From assembly GCA_016875875.1 (NCBI GenBank), contig VGOP01000002.1, positions 124,001 to 188,000 of the forward strand: 64,000 nt of DNA, read 5' to 3'. The notes under the pieces are model-generated. The model did no database searches. It saw nothing but the letters and a program-made list of their open reading frames with translations, and had not been told where the DNA came from. The stretch's first letter is position 1, and each line of letters starts with the position of its first letter. Made by a program: the position numbers and the translations under genes. This document shows, in pieces, positions 1 through 8,227 of this stretch. The DNA is from Chloroflexota bacterium (GTDB lineage: Bacteria; Chloroflexota; Dehalococcoidia; GIF9; UBA5629).

Positions 1-1191
1 AGCACTGCTGAAGACTTCGACCACTACAACGTATATGCAAGCGAATCAGAGGTAAAGGATTCTGCTGGTCTTACGCCTATTCACCAGATACGAGATATCC
101 TAGCTACCAACTATCAGGCAACCGGACTTAGAGATGGGACCAGGTATTACTTTGCGGTAACCGCGGTAGATAAAAACGGCAACGAAAACAGGCAAGTAAG
201 TAGTCCAAGCATAACACCCATGCCGATGCCAACAGGAACCACAGATCCGGACTTGCAGGTGGATGTTTATCAGTCTGATAAAGTGTGGGCTGGCACCACT
301 TTATTGCCAGACAACCACAATCCTCAAAAGCCAAGGATAATAGAAGTAAACATGCGAGGTGAGATAGTTTGGGAATACCTAGTTCCGCAGGACTTAAGGC
401 AGTACACTAATCCGGGTTTTGATGTGGAATTGCTACCGAATAATAACATCTTGTTCGTATTGCCTCGTAGGGGAGTGTATGAGATTGACCGTAAGGGTAG
501 AATTGTCTGGTCATACCTAACTAATAAAATATCCCATGATGCGGACCGTCTGCCAAATGGCAACACGATTTTTGCATTTGGTGCTTCTGATCAAAAGAAT
601 GATGCCCAGATAATCGAGGTAAATCAAAAGGGTGAGGTTGTTTGGTCTTGGTATGCCAAAGACCATTTTGACAAATCCCCGTACGCCAGTATCTATGATG
701 AGGGCTGGACTCACACTAATGCAGTGACTAGGCTGCCTGATGGCAACACGCTAATTAGCCCGAGGAATTTCAACTTCGTTGTTGAGGTCGACCCTCAGGG
801 CTCAGTTGTTAGTACTATTGGGGAAGGCGTTTTTGAAACTCAACACGATCCGCAAGTTCTTTCTAATGGCAATATATTGGTGGCGAATCAGGGAAGACCT
901 CCTGCGGGATTTCATCAGGCAGTGGAAATTGATCCAAAGACAGGCAAGACTGTCTGGAAATCCCCTGGGTTTGAAAAGTGGGCGTTGCCGGTTAGAGACG
1001 CCAACAGATTGCCCAACGGCAATACCTTGATTACTGGGTCTACAAAGATAGTTGAAGTTACCCCTGATGGAAATATTGTTTGGCAACTCACGCAAAAAGG
1101 TATAACGTTCGATGTTTCCACAGAACAGGGAAGGAAAGACGCGTCAGGATTGGGATTCTACAAGGCTGATAGGATTAGCTCACAAAGGTGA
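1..1191 (+). CDS. Fn3-linked arylsulfotransferase-like beta-propeller protein, 5' end cut by window edge
   Basis: The frame is open from the first base, so the N-terminus lies outside; 396 residues are visible. Residues about 1-70 resemble one fibronectin type III domain ending in YYFAVTAVDKNGN. From about residue 85 the chain repeats blades with G-x-IVWEY or VVWSW and RLPNGNTL-type motifs, the pattern of the arylsulfotransferase (ASST) and PQQ-like propeller families. ASST moves sulfate between phenols, but I could not place the catalytic histidine, so a binding or surface role is equally possible. The flanking genes are on the other strand and give no functional hint. Confidence 0.7.
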   Translation, partial: STAEDFDHYNVYASESEVKDSAGLTPIHQIRDILATNYQATGLRDGTRYYFAVTAVDKNGNENRQVSSPSITPMPMPTGTTDPDLQVDVYQSDKVWAGTTLLPDNHNPQKPRIIEVNMRGEIVWEYLVPQDLRQYTNPGFDVELLPNNNILFVLPRRGVYEIDRKGRIVWSYLTNKISHDADRLPNGNTIFAFGASDQKNDAQIIEVNQKGEVVWSWYAKDHFDKSPYASIYDEGWTHTNAVTRLPDGNTLISPRNFNFVVEVDPQGSVVSTIGEGVFETQHDPQVLSNGNILVANQGRPPAGFHQAVEIDPKTGKTVWKSPGFEKWALPVRDANRLPNGNTLITGSTKIVEVTPDGNIVWQLTQKGITFDVSTEQGRKDASGLGFYKADRISSQR

Positions 1192-1391
1192 CCGGCAGTA
1201 TACCAACACATAACACGCTAGGTGTGCCAGAGTCATTACGCACCAACTGAACAATTACTCAAAAGGTGCAATTCTGCAAGGCTTGAGGAGCGGTATAATT
1301 GTTGGGGGCAGGTCAGTATCTTACATTTTTGAATCCTCAGGTCCTGTTTAGATTATTAATAGCAAGCTTGCGATTGTGATTAGTAGCCTCT
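1192..1391. other. Intergenic region, no gene seen
   Basis: AT-rich spacer of 200 bases between the propeller gene and two convergent small membrane-protein genes. I see no convincing open frame, terminator or known repeat in it. Confidence 0.4.
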
Positions 1392-1622
1392 TCACGATTT
1401 GACCAGCATCCTCAGGCCAAGTACACCCAAGATAATCCCAATCACTCTACACACTGGGGAAGAAAGCAGCATCACCGACAACCATTCAAGCTCTATTGTG
1501 GGCAAATTCCAACCGGCTAATGAAGCCCATATCAGTACCGCTATAGCTAGGTCACTTATCGCTCCTAAGCTAGAAACACATAGCGCCCCTACTAGCCATT
1601 TTTTGCCTTTGTTCATCCCCAT
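1392..1622 (-). CDS. Small two-helix membrane protein, copy A of a tandem pair
   Basis: 76 residues with two hydrophobic segments (about 9-33 and 47-72) and a basic N-terminus (MGMNKGKKW). Not a family I recognise. It is a diverged paralogue of the next gene upstream on the same strand: both begin MN-x3-K-W/L-LVGAL or LIGAL and both end MLVKS. The DNA around the two stop codons is also shared: a 17-base stretch is identical at 1384-1400 and 1631-1647, so the pair arose by tandem duplication that included the gene ends. The repeated stretch between the genes holds GAGG, which may be the ribosome binding site of this copy. Confidence 0.55.
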   Translation of the reverse strand: MGMNKGKKWLVGALCVSSLGAISDLAIAVLIWASLAGWNLPTIELEWLSVMLLSSPVCRVIGIILGVLGLRMLVKS

Positions 1623-1638
1623 AATGGTGATAGCCTCT

Positions 1639-1866
1639 TCACGATTTAACCAGCATTTTCATTCCAACCGCAGCCAGAACAATCCCAGCTACTGTACATA
1701 CCGCGGAACAAACAAAAGCCATCGCTACCCACACCCATGTTGAAACTAAGGCAAAGCCGGTTAGGTAAATATGCAATACAAAGAATATGATAGAACCCAA
1801 ACTAATTATCAACCCCAGACCAAGAACGTATAGCGCTCCTATTAGCAATTTTATACTTCTGTTCAT
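1639..1866 (-). CDS. Small two-helix membrane protein, copy B of a tandem pair
   Basis: 75 residues from the ATG at 1866; a TTG nine codons upstream is open but has no paralogue counterpart, so ATG is preferred. Two or three hydrophobic segments (about 5-38 and 44-70), ending MKMLVKS like its neighbour. Seventeen bases separate it from copy A, so the two are probably co-transcribed. Function unknown; the length and topology would fit a small membrane adaptor or toxin-like peptide, but nothing in the sequence decides this. Confidence 0.55.
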   Translation of the reverse strand: MNRSIKLLIGALYVLGLGLIISLGSIIFFVLHIYLTGFALVSTWVWVAMAFVCSAVCTVAGIVLAAVGMKMLVKS

Positions 1867-2102
1867 ACGTTCAATAATAACCGTGTCTATCAAATTAAGT
1901 CAAAAGTCCGCCTTAAATCTAATCACAGCTTGATGTTTACATTCCCACAAGCATTAGCGCTGATTCTAACTCGTCCTTGCTCACCAATTGCCAAAAAGGC
2001 TACTAACAACCTCTCAGAAAGACAGAAAGATTAGGCGTGCTTTACAATTTTAGCGTTTTGTTGGATCACACAATTGTCCATTCTGTTACCACTGGTCAAA
2101 GC

Positions 2103-2405
2103 TCATAGCTCTATCCTGGGAAGAGGTGGATGAGTCGCTTTCCAATTCTCAAACCAGGCTTGGTCCATCCTAATGCAGTTGATAATCCGAGTACGGCTCT
2201 GAGTGAAGAAGCTATATACTTTTTGGTTCTCTCTATGAACCTTGTGAATTAACTCTGTCAGCTCGCTATGTTGTAGGCCACCTCGCTTCCACTGCTGGAA
2301 TGCGTCATAGAGAGGATCCAGGATAGAATGCATCTGCATATCGTAGTAGGCATCGATCAACGCTTGCTGATATTCCCGTAATGCTCTTTTCTGTTGCCTC
2401 ATCAT
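2103..2405 (-). CDS. Conserved hypothetical protein, 100 aa
   Basis: Soluble, alpha-helical, rich in Gln, Arg and aromatic residues (HRENQKVYSFF, MDQAWFENW). No family recognised with certainty. It starts with two Met codons at 2405 and 2402; upstream on its strand there is a GGGGCAA stretch that could serve as a weak ribosome binding site. It is divergent from the TPR gene at 2602 across a 196-base spacer in which I see nothing else. Confidence 0.5.
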   Translation of the reverse strand: MMRQQKRALREYQQALIDAYYDMQMHSILDPLYDAFQQWKRGGLQHSELTELIHKVHRENQKVYSFFTQSRTRIINCIRMDQAWFENWKATHPPLPRIEL

Positions 2406-2601
2406 TGCCCCTTTCCAATACGATTTATTGCCAAAGTCGCCTCATAACTCTATTTTAATACCTTATTAGGTGCACATTAAAGATGCACAGAACCGACTGC
2501 TGGAGCGAGTATTGAATAAGACGGAATAACCTGATATTCTAACTGATGCTTTGCCAAGTATACGGTCATTGACAATAGCTTGGCAATAGAAGAATGAGTT
2601 C

Positions 2602-3438
2602 ATGCTGAAACTATATCGAGTGGCGCCACATGAGTGGGAGTTTGTCTACCCAGATATACATGACGATTTGATGGACGAGTTCTACAGGGGATGTGAGTCA
2701 TACGAGAATGGCAGTCTCGACCAAGCTGAGAAAGTCTTCCAAACCGTACTTGCTCAGATGCCTGACCATTTAGATGCGATTCATCATTTAGCCCTAGTTC
2801 TATCAGAACGAAATCTAATCGATGAAGCTAACAAGCTTTGGGATCAGGCTGTTCGTATTGGTCGCAAGGCATTCCCCAAAGACTTCAAGGCAGGCAAAGA
2901 TCGCCTCGAATGGGGATGGCTGGAAAACAGACCATTTTTGCGATGCCTCCATGGATTGGCTTTGGCCAGATACTATGAGGGGGAAACGGAAGAGGCTGTG
3001 AGATTATTTCGAGAATTGCTATCCTTGAATCCCAATGATAATCAAGGGGTTCGAGCCATGGCCGAAGAGGCATTGTTCAAGCTGGGCAGATTTCAAGATG
3101 CCCTCAAAGTTACCAAGCAGTACCCAGATGATGTAATGCCTGAGACCCTCTATGGACGAGCGCTGGCTCTTTTTAAGCTGGGACGCCAGCCAGAAGCAAC
3201 TGCAGCACTTCGTGAGGCTATTGAGTATCTACCGTTGGTGGGAATGGAACTCTTGAAGACCAAGCATCACTTACCTAAATCAGCAAGGCCTGGTGAAGTC
3301 ACTGTGGGAGGTGCTGATGAGGCTTACTATTATTGGGAGCACTGGGGGCAATTCTGGAAAGAAGATACCGCATCTCTCGAGTGGTTGAGAGAAGTGGTTG
3401 GACAGGTTGGAAAGCCCCATCGGGCTAAAGGCCGATAG
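2602..3438 (+). CDS. Tetratricopeptide repeat protein
   Basis: 278 residues. Helical repeats are visible at about 28-60 (YENGSLDQAEKVFQTVLAQ), 62-95, 108-142 (ALARYYEGETEEAVRLFREL) and 150-210 (ALALFKLGRQPEATAALREA), each with the W/Y-G-A-A-P spacing of TPR helices. The NRPFLRCLHGLALARY block resembles bacterial proteins related to eukaryotic ST7, which share TPRs and this motif. No signal peptide or enzyme domain, so a protein-protein scaffold is the likely role. The partner is not visible here. It converges on the glycosyltransferase gene. Confidence 0.75.
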   Translation: MLKLYRVAPHEWEFVYPDIHDDLMDEFYRGCESYENGSLDQAEKVFQTVLAQMPDHLDAIHHLALVLSERNLIDEANKLWDQAVRIGRKAFPKDFKAGKDRLEWGWLENRPFLRCLHGLALARYYEGETEEAVRLFRELLSLNPNDNQGVRAMAEEALFKLGRFQDALKVTKQYPDDVMPETLYGRALALFKLGRQPEATAALREAIEYLPLVGMELLKTKHHLPKSARPGEVTVGGADEAYYYWEHWGQFWKEDTASLEWLREVVGQVGKPHRAKGR

Positions 3439-3496
3439 CATCATTGGTGACTGCAGCAGTGATTTTGTCTGAGTACTGAACGATTGCCTGTTTTGT

Positions 3497-4708
3497 TTAA
3501 TCGCCTAGCAGCCTGTCGTATTCCTGTAGTATCCTGTCGGCGATGGTTGCCCAGCTGAATTCGGTCATCTTGTTTCGCCTTGTTGTGACATGCTGGTCTT
3601 TGTCTTCTTGCCGGCAAAGCAGCGCTGATATTTCGTTGGCCAGATTGTGGGGGGAGTTATCTTTGACTATGCGCCCCATTTCGCCGTGGCGGATGATATG
3701 TCTCATACCACCTATATTGTTGGCTACTATGGGCGTGCCACAGGCAAGCGATTCCATGGCGACCATGCCGAAGCTTTCATAGTAGGAAGGTATGGCGCAG
3801 ATGTCGGCAGCGCTGTAGAAAAGCGGCAGCTTGTCTTGAGCTACAGAGCCGACAAAGCTAACCCGGTCTTGGATGTGCAGGTCTTTTGCAGCCTGCTGCA
3901 GCAACTGCACCTGCCCCTGACTGTGCTCATCGCCACCAACTATCATCAGCAACGGAGGCTTCTCGCCTTCTATGTAAGTCAATGCTGCTAATAGCTGTTC
4001 CAGTCCTTTCAGAGGGTCTATTCTGCCGACAAAGAGTATGACCTTTTGATGGTCTAAGCCCAGTTCCTTCCGGGCTGTCTCCTTATCTACAGGCTTGAAC
4101 AGGTCCAAATTGACGCCGCAGGGGATGATGGCAATCTTTTCGGGAGAAGCGCCATAATGCTTTATAAGCTCTTCCTTTTCTTTTGCCGTGGAGGCGATAA
4201 TGCGGTGGCAGCTACCTATCACCTCTCGCTCGCTTTCTATCCGCAGTTCGGGCTCATGTTCGCCGATGCCGATGCTGTTCTTGACGGCACCAAGTGTGTG
4301 GAACATCACGGCATGAGGGACATGCCACAGGGCTTGTAATTGTTTGCCTATCAGACCTGATAGCCAGTAGTGGCTGTGTATCAGGTCATATTCCATCTGG
4401 TTATACTTTCTGAAATCTTCCGCGCCGTAGGCAAGCCTTTGAATATGATCATAGATGGCTAATTTAGGCATGTCTTCGTTAACGCCGGTTTCAAGATGGA
4501 TAATCCTGACGTTTTGCCCCAGGTTTATTGGCGGACCATGCTGTGGTTGATGAGCCATGGTATATATGTCTATGGTATGTCCTCTTTTAGCCAGCTCTCG
4601 CGCCATCTCTCGAATGTAAACGTTCATCCCGCCGGTATCCCTGCCTCCCAGCACGCCCAGAGGACAGCTATGAATGCTAATCATGGCTATGTTGAGTCGT
4701 TCTATCAT
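3497..4708 (-). CDS. Family 4 glycosyltransferase (MshA/sucrose-phosphate-synthase-like)
   Basis: GT-B retaining glycosyltransferase using a nucleotide-sugar donor. Visible hallmarks: the N-terminal acceptor loop HSCPLGVLGGRDTGGMNVY, the FVGRIDPLKG turn that opens the C-terminal Rossmann domain, and the donor-site motif ESFGMVAMESLACGTPIVA with the two conserved Glu residues. I start at ATG 4708 because AGGA lies eight bases before it; an ATG at 4729 would overlap the upstream gene and lacks a site. 403 aa, a normal family length. It follows the FemAB-like gene by ten bases, so the pair probably acts together on a surface glycan or a small glycosylated thiol or lipid. The acceptor is unknown. 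Confidence 0.85.
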   Translation of the reverse strand: MIERLNIAMISIHSCPLGVLGGRDTGGMNVYIREMARELAKRGHTIDIYTMAHQPQHGPPINLGQNVRIIHLETGVNEDMPKLAIYDHIQRLAYGAEDFRKYNQMEYDLIHSHYWLSGLIGKQLQALWHVPHAVMFHTLGAVKNSIGIGEHEPELRIESEREVIGSCHRIIASTAKEKEELIKHYGASPEKIAIIPCGVNLDLFKPVDKETARKELGLDHQKVILFVGRIDPLKGLEQLLAALTYIEGEKPPLLMIVGGDEHSQGQVQLLQQAAKDLHIQDRVSFVGSVAQDKLPLFYSAADICAIPSYYESFGMVAMESLACGTPIVANNIGGMRHIIRHGEMGRIVKDNSPHNLANEISALLCRQEDKDQHVTTRRNKMTEFSWATIADRILQEYDRLLGD

Positions 4709-4718
4709 GCCATCGTTC

Positions 4719-5696
4719 CTATGCTGCATAACTCAATGAGCACTTGTATAGTGACAGCTCCTGTCCACCGAGATGATATTTGTAGGCTTCGCCGCCTTTC
4801 AGGAAGTCAAAGCGTTTTTTGTTCCTCTCGATGCTGTCCTTGATACACAGTGCCTTTGAAATCACTCCCACACTCAACCATCCATAGTCCGGCTCATAGC
4901 CGCTGTTGTACAGGTATACCGTATCCTTATAGTCAAAGCACATGGTAGCGGCTACGGGTTTTTTATCGAGCTCCAGCATATTTAACCTTAGCAATCCCTG
5001 CCCTGCCATGGCATTTGCCACCGCCCTGAAGAACGAATCCATTTCGGGAGTCAAGAAAACTGCTTTATCCTGGCGGCTATCTCGAAACAGCCGCAGAAAG
5101 ATGTCAATATCATGTCGATTGGCATCTGTGCTGTGACGGTAGTTCAGTTCGCCTTCTTCGTCAAGTCTCCTGAGCTTACGCTTCAACTCGTGACGCTGTT
5201 TGCCTGAGAGCAATTGGAGATAGTCCTCCCAGGTGGCGGGCAAATCGAGTTCCACAGAAACATCTGCTTGGGAGCATGAGACCTGCCATGCTTGCCTTGG
5301 GGCAACTTTTACCAGACTTTTGATTACCGTGGAATCAGGCCTCAAAGGTGCCAGGTCTAAGCGGACAATTCCTTTGGCTTTCAGTGTATCCAGTAGCTCG
5401 CCAAAGAAGCTCTCCTCTTTGCTGGGCTTCACAACGAAGTCCAGATAATCGCAGACGTCGCTGCTGCCGATAAAGGAAGCGATATAGCCATTTACGAGAA
5501 GCGGGGCGATTCCTGTGACTTTTCCCTGTTGTCTGACGGCGCCCAGATATAGATTAGCGCCAGAGCCGAACTGCTGCCACCAGGTTTTTGACCATTCAGG
5601 TGATGAGAAAAATGAGCCGGCTGGCGATTCGTCTTGAAGCTTTTTCCAGTCGGAGTATATGGAGTCAAAGCTCTCCAAATTGAATTGAAAGCTCAT
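4719..5696 (-). CDS. FemAB/BioF2-like GNAT acyltransferase
   Basis: 325 residues from ATG 5696 (MSFQFNLESFD). The frame stays open 52 codons further upstream, but that part is read from an intergenic repeat and is not protein. The C-terminal half fits the acetyltransferase_6 (PF13480) fold: GKQRHELKRKLRRL followed by a FLRLFRDSRQDK helix, then LNMLELDKKPVAATMCF and YLYNSGYEPDY, ending with FDFLKGGEAYKYHLG. Such proteins transfer acyl or aminoacyl groups, often onto cell-envelope glycans. It is the first gene of a two-gene unit with the glycosyltransferase, which supports envelope modification. Confidence 0.75.
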   Translation of the reverse strand: MSFQFNLESFDSIYSDWKKLQDESPAGSFFSSPEWSKTWWQQFGSGANLYLGAVRQQGKVTGIAPLLVNGYIASFIGSSDVCDYLDFVVKPSKEESFFGELLDTLKAKGIVRLDLAPLRPDSTVIKSLVKVAPRQAWQVSCSQADVSVELDLPATWEDYLQLLSGKQRHELKRKLRRLDEEGELNYRHSTDANRHDIDIFLRLFRDSRQDKAVFLTPEMDSFFRAVANAMAGQGLLRLNMLELDKKPVAATMCFDYKDTVYLYNSGYEPDYGWLSVGVISKALCIKDSIERNKKRFDFLKGGEAYKYHLGGQELSLYKCSLSYAA

Positions 5697-5765
5697 AAGC
5701 CTAAACCTGCTTATTATAGCCTGAGTAAATACAATTATGCCAATGTGCGAGTCTAAGACTCTGGC

Positions 5766-5858
5766 GTCATCGCGAGGAGCGTTAGCGACGTGGCGATCTC
5801 GGCTAAAGGTGGGCGTGGTCATTAGACAGAGATTGCCACGCTTCGCTCGCAATGACAG
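5766..5858. repeat. Intergenic inverted repeat, GCGAGGAGCG/TTGCCACGCTTCG family
   Basis: Imperfect inverted repeat whose arms read GTCATCGCGAGGAGCGTTAG and, at the other end, GCTTCGCTCGCAATGACAG. Related single arms occur at 9704-9732 and 45781-45812. It fills the 342-base spacer between the FemAB-like and OYE-like genes together with the next repeat. It is translated in error if the longest open frame of the FemAB-like gene is taken. Confidence 0.75.
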
Positions 5859-5866
5859 GAGTGAAT

Positions 5867-5931
5867 GTAGGGACAGGTCTTTAGACCTGTCCGATGTGGA
5901 AAGGCGGACAGACCTGAAGGTCTGTCCCTAC
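5867..5931. repeat. 65-bp double-palindrome repeat, copy 1
   Basis: Two adjacent palindromes inside a GTAGG...CCTAC frame: GGACAGGTCTTTAGACCTGT followed by CC, a 13-base spacer, then GGACAGACCTGAAGGTCTGT followed by CC. A second full 65-bp copy lies inverted at 16701-16765; half or decayed copies are at 9666-9691, 22324-22363, 38086-38101, 45093-45113 and 50921-50946. It behaves like a REP/MITE-type non-coding repeat that could fold as RNA. Confidence 0.85.
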
Positions 5932-6038
5932 GACATGTATAGTATGCTTTGGACACAACACACTATTTTGTTGAAGGCGAGCTAAAGAATGTGCTAGATT
6001 AGGCGGGTTGCCCGCAGAAATAAAGGAGGATGCCAAAA

Positions 6039-7967
6039 ATGACAAACAAGCAATTTCCGAAGCTTTTTGAGCCCGGCCGGATAGGGAGACTGGAGCTTAA
6101 GAACCGGCTGGTCATGCCGCCGATGGCGACGAATTATGCCTCAAAAGACGGGTCGGTGGCACAGCGGCAAATAGACTACTATGAGGAAAGGGCTAAGGGT
6201 GGTGTTGGTCTCGTCATCGTGGAGATTACCTGCGTGGATTCTCCGGTGGGCAAAGGTACGGTGAGGCAGATATGTATTGACGACGACCGGTTTATTCCCG
6301 ACCTGAGCAGGTTGGCGGCAGCTATAAAGCAGCATGGAGCTAAGGCAGCGATACAAATCCATCATGCCGGGCGGCAGACCTCAGCCCGGTTCACTGGCCA
6401 TCAGCCGGTAGCTCCATCGCCCATATCGGTGCCGGGAAGCGAACAGCCCCGAGAGCTGACATCAGAAGAGATAGCAGCGCTGGTGGCTAAATTCGCTGAG
6501 GCGGCGGAGCGGGCTAAGAAGGCAGGTTTCGATGGCGTTGAGATTCACGGTGCTCATGGTTATCTCATATCCGAGTTTCTGTCCCCACTATCCAATCACC
6601 GACAGGATGCTTATGGTGGCAGTATCGAAAACAGGGCTAGATTCCTGCTGGAGGTGATAGAGGCTATCAGGGAAAGAGTTGGCAGGGACTATCCCGTCTG
6701 GTGCCGCCTCAGCGCCATGGAAATAGGTGCGGAGGGGGGAATCACACTGGAAGAGACGCAGGTAGTAGCTCAACTGGCGGAGAAAGCTGGCGTTGATGCT
6801 ATTCACGTATCGGCGCATACGGTTGGGCCGGCTCGGCGTCCGCCGCTGGCCCAGCCACCCTGTAGCTTCGTGCCGCTGGCTGAAGGCGTAAAGAAGGTTG
6901 TTTCAATCCCCGTCATCACTGTGGGCCGGATTCCACCTGAACTCGGTGAAGACGTTCTTGGTGATGGCAAGGCGGACTTTATCTCCATAGGCCGGCCGCT
7001 CCTGGCTGACCCTCACCTGCTGCAGAAGGTAGCGATGGGCAGAACGGAAGACATCCGGCCTTGTCTATATTGTCTGACCTGCCTTGACAGCATGAATTGG
7101 CGTAAGGAAGGTGTTTGCTGCGTGGTTAATCCGACTCTGGGCAGGGAACGGGAGTATGAGCTTAAGCCGACGGGAAGCCCTAAGAAGGTGGTTGTGGTGG
7201 GTGGTGGTCCAGGCGGGATGGAAGCAGCCAGAGTAGCTGCGTTAAGAGAGCATAAGGTGGCCTTATTCGATGAGGCTGATGAGTTAGGTGGTCAACTGTT
7301 GCTGGCGGCAAAGCCACCGTTCAAAGACACGATTGAAACGTTTCGAAAGTATCTGGTAGGGCAGATGACCAAGCTGGGCGTTGAGCTGCGGCTGCGGCAA
7401 AGGTTTAATGCGGACATGCTGAATGAGCTAAAGCCAGATGCTGTGGTACTGGCCACTGGTGTCAAACCGTTTATTCCACAGATACCCGGCATACAGAGCA
7501 AGAAAGTTATCCAGGCAAACGAAGTCCTTGCTGGCGCTGAGACTGGAGAGCGGGTGGCGGTGATAGGCGGTGAGCTGGTGGGCTGCGAGACGGCGTTGTA
7601 TCTGGTTGAGCGGGGCAAGAAGGTCACCATCATGAGGCGAGGCCCAGAGCTAGCTACCAAGGTGCACCAGTTTATCAGGGAGCCTTTACTAGGCAGGCTA
7701 AAGTATAGAGGAGTTTCCATGCTAACCGGGGTTGAGTATGAGGAAATCACCGAAGCTGGCGTTGCTATCAGAACTGGCGCGGGTGAGAGAAAGGTAGTCG
7801 AAGCGGATACCGTGGTGCTGGCGGCAGGTGCCGTGCCTGACACCGAGCTCCTGTCTGTTTTGCAGGGTAGGGTTGCACAGGTCTTTTCGGTAGGTGACTG
7901 TGTCGAGCCGCGCGGCATAAGAGAGGCTGTGGAGGAAGGCTACCGTGCCGGGCTCGACATACGCTAA
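6039..7967 (+). CDS. NADH:flavin oxidoreductase of the 2,4-dienoyl-CoA reductase/NADH oxidase (OYE-FeS) type
   Basis: 642 aa, the full three-part layout. Residues 1-340 are an old-yellow-enzyme FMN barrel (LFEPGRIGRLELKNRLVMPP, HHAGRQT, EIHGAHGYLISEFLSP). Next comes a 4Fe-4S cluster binding loop, CLYCLTC...CC, near 340-360. The C-terminal half binds FAD and NAD(P)H (VVVVGGGPGGMEAA, VAVIGGELVGCETA, VFSVGDC). Such enzymes reduce enoyl-CoA or other electron-poor double bonds. The HGAH-type active-site region is intact. Start ATG 6039 is chosen because AAGGAGG ends nine bases before it; the ATG at 6030 abuts the site. Stands alone between repeats; the substrate cannot be told. Confidence 0.9.
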   Translation: MTNKQFPKLFEPGRIGRLELKNRLVMPPMATNYASKDGSVAQRQIDYYEERAKGGVGLVIVEITCVDSPVGKGTVRQICIDDDRFIPDLSRLAAAIKQHGAKAAIQIHHAGRQTSARFTGHQPVAPSPISVPGSEQPRELTSEEIAALVAKFAEAAERAKKAGFDGVEIHGAHGYLISEFLSPLSNHRQDAYGGSIENRARFLLEVIEAIRERVGRDYPVWCRLSAMEIGAEGGITLEETQVVAQLAEKAGVDAIHVSAHTVGPARRPPLAQPPCSFVPLAEGVKKVVSIPVITVGRIPPELGEDVLGDGKADFISIGRPLLADPHLLQKVAMGRTEDIRPCLYCLTCLDSMNWRKEGVCCVVNPTLGREREYELKPTGSPKKVVVVGGGPGGMEAARVAALREHKVALFDEADELGGQLLLAAKPPFKDTIETFRKYLVGQMTKLGVELRLRQRFNADMLNELKPDAVVLATGVKPFIPQIPGIQSKKVIQANEVLAGAETGERVAVIGGELVGCETALYLVERGKKVTIMRRGPELATKVHQFIREPLLGRLKYRGVSMLTGVEYEEITEAGVAIRTGAGERKVVEADTVVLAAGAVPDTELLSVLQGRVAQVFSVGDCVEPRGIREAVEEGYRAGLDIR

Positions 7968-8022
7968 GAAATCCCAAGCACTAAGCACCAAATCCTAAAC
8001 AATATCAAAATTCGAATTAACT

Positions 8023-8190
8023 AAATTCGAAACAGCCGATGTTTTGGTCATTCCACTTCGTGTCATTCTGAAGGAGCGGAGCGACTGAATAATCTCGGTA
8101 GGGAGGATACGATGAGATTCTTCGCTGCGCTCGGAATGACAGTGAGGGTTTCTCCTCTCCGAATTCGAAACGGCCGATGTTGTGGTAATT
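8023..8190. repeat. Repeat cluster with direct repeat ATTCGAAACRGCCGATGT
   Basis: The stretch ATTCGAAACAGCCGATGTTT at about 8025 recurs as ATTCGAAACGGCCGATGTTG at about 8163, flanking an inverted repeat (GTCATTCTGAAGGAGCGGAG ... GCTGCGCTCGGAATGACAG, 8060-8143). AT-rich flanks of the type AAATCCTAAAC / GGAATTTAGGATTTAG extend to about 7985 and 8240. All non-coding; this accounts for the 260-base gap. Confidence 0.7.
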
Positions 8191-8227
8191 GGTATTAGTG
8201 GTTTTGAATTTGTTTGGAGTTTGGAAT

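Noticed and set aside
7292-7918. 208-codon frame antisense to the OYE-like gene
   Set aside because: Shadow of a GC-rich gene; Ser/Thr/Pro-rich with no domain.
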